35,463 nucleotides of DNA from Candidatus Solibacter sp. (GTDB taxonomy: Bacteria; Acidobacteriota; Terriglobia; Bryobacterales; Bryobacteraceae): NCBI GenBank assembly GCA_025463045.1, contig JAOAPT010000148.1:1-35463 (forward strand). Reading direction: 5' to 3'. The notes below the pieces were generated by a model. That model was given only the letters and a program-made list of their open reading frames with translations. It ran no database searches and was not told the DNA's origin. Of the stretch, positions 18,874 to 27,177 are shown piece by piece; positions within the stretch are counted from its first letter, which is position 1, and every line of letters begins with the position of its first letter. A program made the translations under genes and the position numbers.

Positions 18874-20921
18874 GACGTGGGCCAAAGGCCGCCTCCGGGA
18901 AGACGCGAACACCAACGCTCGGCATAGTCGAGTGGTTTCGCCCCGGCGAGTACGATCGTGTGGAGACTGTGCTCGCCGACCTGCACGCGCTAAAGGTTCG
19001 CGACCTGCGCACGGGTATCTGTTGGGCGGACTGGTACGCTTCCGAAGGCGATGGCTGGTACGCCTGGCTGCTGCCGCGCCTTGCACAGGACTTCAACATT
19101 CTTCCGTGCGTCCTCTACACACCCGCGCCGCTCGGAATCGTGCCCAAGTTCTCCTCGCCGCCGCGCACGCCCAAAGCGTATGCCGATTTCATCGACGTGA
19201 TGATCACGCGGTTCGGTCAATACTTCGATTGGGTCGAGTTGTGGAACCAGCCCAACAGCCCGAGCGAGTGGGACGCGCGCATCGATCCCGAATGGCAGAT
19301 CTTCAGCGAGATGATCGGCGGCGCCGCCTACTGGGCGCACAAACGCGGTAAGAAGACGGTGCTCCCCGGGACGTGGCCGGTTGATCTGGGCTGGCTCGAA
19401 CTCATGCAGGAGCGCGGCGTCCTGAAGTATATCGACGCCGTGAGCCTCCACGGCTTCCCGGGCAGTACCGAGTTTCCCTGGCGCGGATGGGAGCGCGAGG
19501 TGAGCGATGCGCGCGCGAAACTGGAGCGCCTCGGCGAGACGAACCAGTTGTGGGTTACGCAAACCGGCTTCTCCACCTGGCGCGGCGAAGAATGGGCGCA
19601 GGTGCGAGCGCTCGTCGATGCGTTGGACGCGCCCGTCGAGCGGATCTACTGGCAATCCGCGCACGATCGCATTCCCGCGACCGGCGGCGGAGATTCCTAC
19701 CATTCCGACGAACGCGAGTACCACTATGGACTAAAACGCGCCGACGGGAGTCCGAAACTGCTGTTCCGATTGTGGTCGGAGGGCGGGCTGGAAGCGGTGC
19801 GCGAAGACGCGCGGAGCACGTCGCGGGGCAAGACCAACGGCTCGCGGCGTGGTCACGTGCTGATCACCGGCGGCGCTGGTTTCATCGGCACGAATCTGGC
19901 GGATCGCCTCTTGTCCTCCGGTCGTTCCGTGCTGGTCTACGACGATCTTTCGCGAGCCGGCAGCGAGCGAAATGTCGCCTGGCTGCGCGAGAAACACGGC
20001 GATGCTCTGCAGGTGGAGATCTCCGATATTCGAAATCGCGAAACTTTGCGCACCGCCGTCCGCTCCGCCGACCAGGTGTTTCATTTCGCCGCACAGGTAG
20101 CGGTGACCACCAGCCTGGCGGATCCCCTGCACGATTTTGAAGTGAACGTCGGTGGCACGTTGAATGTGCTCGAAGAGATCCGCCGGCGTGACAATCCTCC
20201 GCCCCTTCTGTTCACGTCGACGAACAAGGTCTACGGAGGTCTCGCCGACCTCGCGCTGGAAAAGAACTGCACGCGCTATCAGCCGTTGGACGCCGCCCTC
20301 CGCACCGGCATCAGCGAAGATCGGCCGCTGGATTTTCATAGCCCGTACGGCTGCTCGAAAGGGGCTGCCGATCAGTACGTGCTGGATTACGCGCGAACCT
20401 TCGGCATGCCCGCCGTCGTCTTCCGCATGAGTTGCATCTACGGTCCGCATCAGATGGGAAATGAAGATCAGGGCTGGGTCGCGCACTTTCTGATTCGCGC
20501 AATCGAAGGCAAGCCGATCACCTTCTACGGCGACGGCATGCAGGTCCGCGACATCCTCTTCGCCGACGATCTGGTGGACGCGTTCCTGCTGGCGCAATCC
20601 AACATTCACACGCTTTCGGAGCAAGCCTTCAACATCGGTGGCGGGCTCGGCAATACGATCAGCCTCGTCGAACTGCTCGACTTGATGGCGCGGCTGCAGG
20701 GAGACAAACCCATCGCGCGGCTGAAGGAGTGGCGGCCCGGCGACCAGCGCTATTACGTGTCCGACACGCGCAAATTCAAGGCGGCGACCGGTTGGGCGCC
20801 TAAGGTAAACGCGCAGGAGGGTGTCGAGCGATTGTTCCAGTGGCTGCTGATGGCGCGCGGACTGCCGGCGCCGCACGACCTCGTGTCGAAGGGAGGGTTC
20901 CATGCGCTTCTCGCTCATTAA
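18870..20921 (+). CDS. Fusion: N-terminal glycosidase-like (beta-xylosidase/GH39-like TIM barrel) domain + C-terminal CDP-paratose-2-epimerase-like SDR
   Basis: N-domain TLGIVEWFRPGEYDRVETVLADLHALKVRDLRTGICWADWY...YFDWVELWNQPNSPSEWDARIDPEW...LWVTQTGFSTW; C-domain HVLITGGAGFIGTNLADRLL...SPYGCSKGAADQYVLDYARTFGMPAVVFRMSCIYGPHQMGNEDQGWVAHF. ATG overlaps the upstream stop (ATGA). Confidence 0.88.
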   Translation: MRRGPKAASGKTRTPTLGIVEWFRPGEYDRVETVLADLHALKVRDLRTGICWADWYASEGDGWYAWLLPRLAQDFNILPCVLYTPAPLGIVPKFSSPPRTPKAYADFIDVMITRFGQYFDWVELWNQPNSPSEWDARIDPEWQIFSEMIGGAAYWAHKRGKKTVLPGTWPVDLGWLELMQERGVLKYIDAVSLHGFPGSTEFPWRGWEREVSDARAKLERLGETNQLWVTQTGFSTWRGEEWAQVRALVDALDAPVERIYWQSAHDRIPATGGGDSYHSDEREYHYGLKRADGSPKLLFRLWSEGGLEAVREDARSTSRGKTNGSRRGHVLITGGAGFIGTNLADRLLSSGRSVLVYDDLSRAGSERNVAWLREKHGDALQVEISDIRNRETLRTAVRSADQVFHFAAQVAVTTSLADPLHDFEVNVGGTLNVLEEIRRRDNPPPLLFTSTNKVYGGLADLALEKNCTRYQPLDAALRTGISEDRPLDFHSPYGCSKGAADQYVLDYARTFGMPAVVFRMSCIYGPHQMGNEDQGWVAHFLIRAIEGKPITFYGDGMQVRDILFADDLVDAFLLAQSNIHTLSEQAFNIGGGLGNTISLVELLDLMARLQGDKPIARLKEWRPGDQRYYVSDTRKFKAATGWAPKVNAQEGVERLFQWLLMARGLPAPHDLVSKGGFHALLAH

Positions 20922-22221
20922 TCCGCCGTGGAGCTTCGAAGGCAGTATCTATTTCGGATGCCGCGAACCTCACCTGCCGCTCGAATACGGCTACTCGAAG
21001 GTCCTGCTGGAGCGCGCGGGTCACGACGTGCAGATCGTAGACGCGCAGTTGGACGCGCTCACGCTTGCGGAGGTACGCGATAGGGTGGCGGATTTCCGGC
21101 CCGATTTCACCGTCGTCACGACGGCTCCGAGTTATCTCTTCTGGCGATGCGCACCCCCCGAGTTGCGCATTCCGCAGGAGACCGTCCGCGTGGTGCGCGA
21201 TGTCGGTGGCACCATGGTAGCGGTGGGTCCGCATGCGTCGACGACTCCCAAAGCCACGCTTCGCAAGCTCGACGTCGACGTCGCGATACTCGGTGAATGC
21301 GAAGAAATCCTTCCCCAGCTGACCGGCGATTGGGACGCTGTGCACTCGCTCTGTTACCGCAGCGGCGGCGAAATCCGCGTGAACGGTGGACCCCACTCGG
21401 TCGACATGACGACCCTGCCGGCATTGCACTGGAACGCGCAGACCGTGGCCCGCCACGCTCACCATCACCATCGTTTCGACGCGCCTCCGCAAGGCCCCGG
21501 CGCGGAGATGGAAACATCGCGCGGGTGTCCCTATCACTGCACATTCTGCGCGAAGGACAACTTTCGCAATTCATTCCGCCGTCGTCCCGTAGACATCATC
21601 GGCGAAGAGTTGGACAACCTGATCGCGGCCGGCGCGCGCTACGTCTACTTCATCGACGAGATCTTCCTGCCGTATCGCAACGTGCTGGAGACAATCGCGC
21701 AACGTGGGATTCCGTTCGGGATCCAGACGCGCATCGACCTGTGGAGTGAAGAAATGATCGACCTGCTGGGAACGGCGGGCTGCGTTTCGATCGAGGCGGG
21801 CGTCGAGAGCATCACGGAAGAAGGTCGCGAGTGGTTGGATAAAAAGTGCAAGATCTCCACGGCCGAAATCAGCGAACGCTTGATCCGCGCCAAGCTGCAA
21901 GTGCCTTTCGTCCAGGCCAACCTCCTCGATTCGAGCGCTGACGATCCGGCGGCCGTCGCGGCATGGCGCGCCGAATTGCACGCCAACGGTGTCTGGGCCA
22001 ATGAGCCGGTCCCCCTTTTCCCATACCCCGGTTCGCCGGACTACACGAGGCGATGGGGACCGCCCGACGATCTCGCCTGGGAGCGTGCGCACGCCGCATA
22101 CCTGGGCCAGTTCGACGCCTTCAGCGATATCCAGGAGCAGCGCCCTGTGCCACTGGTGCAACTTGAGCTGGCACAACTCGAACTGGTGCAACTCGAAATG
22201 CCGCGGAGTCCTCATGCGTGA
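20902..22221 (+). CDS. B12-binding-domain radical SAM protein
   Basis: N-terminal cobalamin-binding-like region MRFSLINPPWSFEGSIYFGCREPHLPLEYGYSKVLLERAGHDVQIVDAQLDAL; CxxxCxxC motif SRGCPYHCTFCAKDNFR; IEAGVESITEEGREWLDKKCKIST. Confidence 0.9.
   Translation: MRFSLINPPWSFEGSIYFGCREPHLPLEYGYSKVLLERAGHDVQIVDAQLDALTLAEVRDRVADFRPDFTVVTTAPSYLFWRCAPPELRIPQETVRVVRDVGGTMVAVGPHASTTPKATLRKLDVDVAILGECEEILPQLTGDWDAVHSLCYRSGGEIRVNGGPHSVDMTTLPALHWNAQTVARHAHHHHRFDAPPQGPGAEMETSRGCPYHCTFCAKDNFRNSFRRRPVDIIGEELDNLIAAGARYVYFIDEIFLPYRNVLETIAQRGIPFGIQTRIDLWSEEMIDLLGTAGCVSIEAGVESITEEGREWLDKKCKISTAEISERLIRAKLQVPFVQANLLDSSADDPAAVAAWRAELHANGVWANEPVPLFPYPGSPDYTRRWGPPDDLAWERAHAAYLGQFDAFSDIQEQRPVPLVQLELAQLELVQLEMPRSPHA
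22153..22197 (+). repeat. Three imperfect 15-bp tandem repeats encoding L(V/A)QLE at the C-terminus of the radical SAM protein
   Basis: ctggtgcaacttgag / ctggcacaactcgaa / ctggtgcaactcgaa. Confidence 0.9.
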
Positions 22222-23323
22222 ATCCAGAGTCGAGCGCGTTCTGATGACCGGCGATACCGTCGGCGGAGTCTGGACATTCACCTTGGAACTCGCGCGCGCG
22301 CTGGGTGCGCACGGCATTGAAGTGATGCTCGCCACGATGGGCGGCGACGCCAGCGACGATCAGCAAATGGAAGCGGCGTCGATTCCGAATCTCCGCTTGC
22401 GAACCAGCCGCTACAAGCTCGAGTGGATGGACGATCCGTGGCTCGACATCCAGGAGAGCGGCACGTGGCTGCTCGGCCTGCAACAGCAGTTCGCGCCGGA
22501 CCTGATTCACCTGAACACGTACGGGCACGGCGCCCTGGCGTGGCGAGCGCCCGTGGTGTTGACGGCGCACTCGTGCGTGCTCTCCTGGTGGAACGCCGTT
22601 AAACCCTACCCGATTCCCGTGCAGTGGACGCGCTATCGCCACGAAGTCGAGTACTCGCTCAAAGCGGCGGATCTGCTCACCGCGCCTTCTCACGCCATGC
22701 TGCGCACTATCGAAGAGAACTACGGCAGCGATCTGCCGGCATGCCGCGTCGTCGCGAACGGCCGGAGCGCAGCGCGCTACCGGGCAACCGCGAAGGAGCC
22801 GTTCGTGCTGACCGCCGGGCGGCTGTGGGATGAGGCGAAGAACGTCGCCGCCGTAGCGCGCGTCGCGGCGTCACTTCCCTGGCCGGTCTACCTGGCCGGC
22901 GCTGAACGCCACCCCAGCGGTCGATGCTCCGAATTCCCCGGCTGCCGCACACTGGGTTGGCTTTCGGCGGACGCCTTGGCGGATTGGTACTGCCGCGCGT
23001 CGATCTACGCGCTCCCGGCGAGGTACGAACCTTTCGGACTCTCGGCCGTCGAGGCCGCGCTCTCCGGCTGTGCCTTGGTTTTGGGCGATATTCCGAGCCT
23101 TCGCGAGCTGTGGGGCGACGCCGCCGTATTCGTCCCGCCGGGCGATGATCATCGCCTCGAATCGGCGCTACGCGGCTTGATCGAAGATCCGGCGGGCCGC
23201 GAAGATCTGGCGCGGCGAAGCTCCGCACGCGCTCGAACGTTTACGCCCGAACGCATGGCGGTCGATTACGCGCAGGTCTACGCAGGGCTGGTCGGCAGGC
23301 GGAGGATGTCGTGCGCTTCGTAG
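22214..23323 (+). CDS. Glycosyltransferase family 4 protein
   Basis: RVLMTGDTVGGVWTFTLELARALGAHGIEVMLATMGG; FVLTAGRLWDEAKNVAAVARVAA; ASIYALPARYEPFGLSAVEAALSGCALVLGDIPSLRELWGDAAVFVPPGD. ATG 22214 overlaps the previous stop by 8 bp. Confidence 0.9.
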   Translation: MRESRVERVLMTGDTVGGVWTFTLELARALGAHGIEVMLATMGGDASDDQQMEAASIPNLRLRTSRYKLEWMDDPWLDIQESGTWLLGLQQQFAPDLIHLNTYGHGALAWRAPVVLTAHSCVLSWWNAVKPYPIPVQWTRYRHEVEYSLKAADLLTAPSHAMLRTIEENYGSDLPACRVVANGRSAARYRATAKEPFVLTAGRLWDEAKNVAAVARVAASLPWPVYLAGAERHPSGRCSEFPGCRTLGWLSADALADWYCRASIYALPARYEPFGLSAVEAALSGCALVLGDIPSLRELWGDAAVFVPPGDDHRLESALRGLIEDPAGREDLARRSSARARTFTPERMAVDYAQVYAGLVGRRRMSCAS

Positions 23324-24426
23324 TCTTCACCCATTCGCTGGTTTCCGACTGGAATCACGGGAACGCGCACTTTCTACGCGGGATCGCGACCGAGTTGGTG
23401 CACCGCGGGCACGATGTCCGCATCTTCGAACCACACGATGGATGGAGCCTCAGCAATCTGATCGCCGCGCATGGCGCCGCGCCGTTGGCCGGCTTCGCGG
23501 AGGCCTATCCAAAGATTCACAGCATCTTCTACGACCAGCAGCGGCCCGATCTCAGCCGCGCGCTTCAAGGCGCCGACATCGTCATTGTTCACGAGTGGAA
23601 TCCCCATGAACTCGTAAAGCGCATCGGAGATTACCGCGCGTGCCATCCGAGCTTCAAGCTTTTCTTCCACGACACGCATCACCGTAGTGTCACCGAGCCG
23701 GGCTCGATGTCCTCCTACGATCTGCGTCACTACGACGGCGTGCTGGCGTATGGACGCGTGATCCGCGATCTCTACCGCGCACGCAAGTGGGCGCAAGACG
23801 CCTGGACGTGGCATGAGGCCGCCGACATACGCGTCTTCCGGCCGCGCGCGAATGCTCAACAAGCCGGCGATCTGGTGTGGATCGGCAACTGGGCCGATGA
23901 CGAGCGTTCCGAAGAGCTTCGCGAGTTTCTGATCGAACCGGTGAAGGCGCTCAAACTCAAGGCGCGGGTCTATGGCGTGCGCTATCCGCGTCACGCACTG
24001 GAGGCGCTTGCCGATGCGGGAATCGAATATGGCGGCTGGCTGCCCAACTATCGCGTACCCGAAGTCTTCGCGCAGTATCGCGTCACAGTGCACATTCCGC
24101 GCCGTCCGTACGCGCGAGCCTTGCCCGGAATTCCGACCATTCGGCCCTTCGAGGCGCTGGCCTGCGGAATCCCCATGGTCTCGGCGCCTTGGGACGATTC
24201 GGAGCAGCTCTTCCAACCCGGTCTCGACTTTCTGACGGCGCGCAACGGCGCGGAAATGACAGCCTCTCTCCGCCGTATCTTAAGCGACGCGACGCTGGCC
24301 AGGGAACTGGCCGCTCACGGATTAGCCACGATTCGCGCGCGCCACACGTGCGCGCACCGCGCCGACGAGCTGCTTGCGATTGCCGCCTCGGTCGGCGAAC
24401 GCTCGGTCGCGGAAGGAGTCCGCTAG
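23311..24426 (+). CDS. CgeB-like glycosyltransferase
   Basis: FVVFTHSLVSDWNHGNAHFLRGIATELVHRGHDVRIFEPHDGWS; TVHIPRRPYARALPGIPTIRPFEALACGIPMVSAPWDDSEQLFQPGLDFL. GTG start. Confidence 0.8.
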   Translation: MRFVVFTHSLVSDWNHGNAHFLRGIATELVHRGHDVRIFEPHDGWSLSNLIAAHGAAPLAGFAEAYPKIHSIFYDQQRPDLSRALQGADIVIVHEWNPHELVKRIGDYRACHPSFKLFFHDTHHRSVTEPGSMSSYDLRHYDGVLAYGRVIRDLYRARKWAQDAWTWHEAADIRVFRPRANAQQAGDLVWIGNWADDERSEELREFLIEPVKALKLKARVYGVRYPRHALEALADAGIEYGGWLPNYRVPEVFAQYRVTVHIPRRPYARALPGIPTIRPFEALACGIPMVSAPWDDSEQLFQPGLDFLTARNGAEMTASLRRILSDATLARELAAHGLATIRARHTCAHRADELLAIAASVGERSVAEGVR

Positions 24427-25512
24427 ATGCAGATCGCCTTCTTTGGCTCGAGCCTGGTTTCGGCGTATTGGAACGGCGCGGCGACTTACTACCGCGGCCT
24501 CGTGCGTGCCTTGTACGCCCGCGGCCATCGCGTCACGTTCTACGAACCAGATGCGTACGAGAGGCAGCAGCATCGCGATATCGAAGACCCGTCGTGGGCG
24601 CAAATCGTCGTCTTTCCCGCGACGGAGGATGGCGTCCGTCGTGCAGTGGAGAGCGCACGCGGCGCCGACGTCGTCATCAAGGCGAGTGGCGTCGGAGTCT
24701 TCGACGAGCTTCTGGAGGCGGAGATCGCCGGATCGAAGACCTCGGACAATCTGGTCGCGTTCTGGGATGTCGATGCGCCAGCCACGCTGGACCGCATCAA
24801 CCGCAATCCCGGTGATCCCTTCGCGCCGCTGATTCCGCTCTACGACATCATCTTCACTTACGGCGGAGGCGATCCGGTGGTCGCCGCGTATCAGGCGCTC
24901 GGTGCGCGCGATTGCGTGCCGATTTACAACGCGCTCGATCCGGAGACGCATCACCCCGAGCAGCCCGATTCGCGCTTCGCCGGCGCGCTCGGCTTCCTCG
25001 GCAATCGTCTGCCTGACCGTGAGCGGCGGGTAGAAGAATTCTTTCTCGGACCCGCGGCGAAGCTGCCCGGCCTGCAGTTTCCACTCGGAGGCGCAGGCTG
25101 GGGCGACAAACCAAAAACCGCCAACATTCGCTATCTGGATCACGTCTACACGCGGGATCACAACGCCTTCAACTGCTCGCCGATGGCCGTCCTGAATATC
25201 TCGCGCGAGAGTATGGCGCGCTACGGCTTCTCGCCGGCCACCCGCGTGTTCGAAGCCGCTGGTGCTGGTGCATGCGTCATCACGGATGAGTGGGAGGGAG
25301 TCGAGCTCTTTCTCGAGCCGGACACCGAAATCCTCGTTGCGCGCGATGGAGGCGAAGTCATCGACCACCTCCTTTCGCTCACGCACCAGAAGGCCCGCGA
25401 AATCGGCGAAGCTGCCTTGCGCCGCGTGCTCGCCGCGCACACATATGCCCATCGCGCCGCCGAGGTCGAAGCCGTGCTCGAAGGCAAAGCCGCCCGGGGA
25501 GTCGCCTCATGA
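24427..25512 (+). CDS. CgeB-like glycosyltransferase
   Basis: IAFFGSSLVSAYWNGAATYYRGLVRALYARGHRVTFYEPDAYERQ; AVLNISRESMARYGFSPATRVFEAAGAGACVITDEWEGVELFLEPDTEILVARDGGEV. Confidence 0.85.
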   Translation: MQIAFFGSSLVSAYWNGAATYYRGLVRALYARGHRVTFYEPDAYERQQHRDIEDPSWAQIVVFPATEDGVRRAVESARGADVVIKASGVGVFDELLEAEIAGSKTSDNLVAFWDVDAPATLDRINRNPGDPFAPLIPLYDIIFTYGGGDPVVAAYQALGARDCVPIYNALDPETHHPEQPDSRFAGALGFLGNRLPDRERRVEEFFLGPAAKLPGLQFPLGGAGWGDKPKTANIRYLDHVYTRDHNAFNCSPMAVLNISRESMARYGFSPATRVFEAAGAGACVITDEWEGVELFLEPDTEILVARDGGEVIDHLLSLTHQKAREIGEAALRRVLAAHTYAHRAAEVEAVLEGKAARGVAS

Positions 25513-26756
25513 AGCCGGAATACGACATCGTCATCCTCGGACTCTCGGTGACCTCTTCGTGGGGCAACGGCCACGCCACCACCTATCGCAGCCTGATTCG
25601 CGGACTCGCGGAGCGCGGACATCGCGTCCTGTTTCTGGAGCGCGACACGCCGTGGTACGCGGGCAACCGCGACGAACCGAATCCGCGCGGCGCGCACACG
25701 GAACTGTACGACAATTTCGACGACCTGCCCGCCCGCTTCGAACACGCCGTCGCCGATGCCGCGCTCGTGATCGTCGGTTCGTTCGTGCCGGAAGGAACCC
25801 GCGTCGGCGAATGGGTCCTCTCGATCGCGAAGGGGACGACTGCCTTCTACGATATCGATACGCCGGTGACGCTCGCCAAACTCGCCGAGGGCTGCCGCGA
25901 ATATGTCACGCCGGAGTTGATCCGCCGCTATCGCCTCTACCTCTCTTTCACCGGAGGGCCGGTCTTGCGCCTGATCGAAAACCGCTACGGATCGCCGATG
26001 GCCAGAGCGCTCTACTGTTCCGTCGACACCGAGCTATACCGGCCGGAACCGCGCCCCTGTCGATGGGATCTTGGCTATCTCGGTACTTACAGCGACGACC
26101 GGCAGCCCGTACTCGACAGCCTGCTGTTGGAGCCGGCACGCCAATGGAAGGCAGGGCAATTCGCAGTCGTCGGCCCGATGTATCCCAAAGAAATTCGCTG
26201 GCCCGCCAATGTCGATCGCAACTACCACCTTTCCCCGCGTGAGCATCCGCAGTTCTACGGCTCGCAGCGATTCACGCTCAACGTGACGCGAGACGCGATG
26301 AAGCAGGCGGGCTATTCGCCCAGCGTGCGCCTCTTCGAGGCGGGCGCTTGCGCCGCGCCCGTCATCAGCGATTGGTGGGAAGGCTTGGACTCGCTGTTCG
26401 AGATCGGCAAAGAAGTTCTGATCTCCTCGAACAGCGAGGACACGCTTCGTTACTTGAGAGACTGCCCTGACGCAGAGCGTAGCGCGCTCGGCGAAGCGGC
26501 GCGGCTCCGCATTCTCGCAGAGCACACGCCGTGCCAGCGGGCGGCACAACTCGACAGCTACCTGAAGGAAGTCTATGACAACTTTTCTTCTCATCAGGCA
26601 CGGCGAAACGGACGCAAACGGCAAGTCGATCATGGGGTGGAGAACGGGCTGGCATCTCAACGCCCGGGGGAGGCAACAGGTGGAGAAACTCGCGCGAAGG
26701 CTGGAGACGCTGCCGATCCGCGCGGTTTACACGAGCCCGCTGGAGCGGGCACTTGA
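25509..26756 (+). CDS. CgeB-like glycosyltransferase; ORF runs 182 bp into the next gene
   Basis: YDIVILGLSVTSSWGNGHATTYRSLIRGLAERGHRVLFLERDTPWYAGNRDE; FTLNVTRDAMKQAGYSPSVRLFEAGACAAPVISDWWEGLDSLFEIGKEVLIS. Residues after ...LDSYLKEVY are out-of-frame translation of the phosphatase gene. Confidence 0.85.
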   Translation: MKPEYDIVILGLSVTSSWGNGHATTYRSLIRGLAERGHRVLFLERDTPWYAGNRDEPNPRGAHTELYDNFDDLPARFEHAVADAALVIVGSFVPEGTRVGEWVLSIAKGTTAFYDIDTPVTLAKLAEGCREYVTPELIRRYRLYLSFTGGPVLRLIENRYGSPMARALYCSVDTELYRPEPRPCRWDLGYLGTYSDDRQPVLDSLLLEPARQWKAGQFAVVGPMYPKEIRWPANVDRNYHLSPREHPQFYGSQRFTLNVTRDAMKQAGYSPSVRLFEAGACAAPVISDWWEGLDSLFEIGKEVLISSNSEDTLRYLRDCPDAERSALGEAARLRILAEHTPCQRAAQLDSYLKEVYDNFSSHQARRNGRKRQVDHGVENGLASQRPGEATGGETRAKAGDAADPRGLHEPAGAGT

Positions 26757-27177
26757 GACCGCCGAACCGGTGGCGCAACGGCACGGGTTGGCGCCCCGGC
26801 CGCTCGACGATCTGGGCGAAATGCGCCTCGGCGCATGGGAAGGGAAGTCCTTGGCGGAACTCGATCAGCGGGAGGATTTCAAGCGCTTCAACACGTATCG
26901 CAGCGGAGTGCGCGCGCCCGGGGGCGAATTGATGCTGGAGACTCAAACGCGCATGGTCGCCCGCCTCGAAGCGCTCGCGCACGAGCACCCCGATCAAACC
27001 GTCGCCGTAGTCAGTCACGGCGATCCGCTGCGAGCCGTGGTGGCCCACTACTTGGGGATGTCGTTGGATCACCTGCTCCGCTTCGAGATCAGTCCCGCGT
27101 CCCTCAGTGTCCTGGAAGCCGGCGAATGGGGTGCGAGAATCACGTGCCTCAACGACACGGGAGAGGTTCCGCGATGA
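26575..27177 (+). CDS. Histidine phosphatase (phosphoglycerate-mutase-like) family protein
   Basis: FLLIRHGETDANGKSIMGWRTGWHLNARGRQQVEKLARRL; VYTSPLERALETAEPVA; VAVVSHGDPLRAVVAHYLGM. Confidence 0.92.
   Translation: MTTFLLIRHGETDANGKSIMGWRTGWHLNARGRQQVEKLARRLETLPIRAVYTSPLERALETAEPVAQRHGLAPRPLDDLGEMRLGAWEGKSLAELDQREDFKRFNTYRSGVRAPGGELMLETQTRMVARLEALAHEHPDQTVAVVSHGDPLRAVVAHYLGMSLDHLLRFEISPASLSVLEAGEWGARITCLNDTGEVPR

Noticed and set aside
19731-20918. Minus-strand 395-aa ORF antisense to the epimerase domain
   Set aside because: Composition typical of antisense GC-rich frames and no recognisable motif; the sense strand encodes a clear SDR epimerase.
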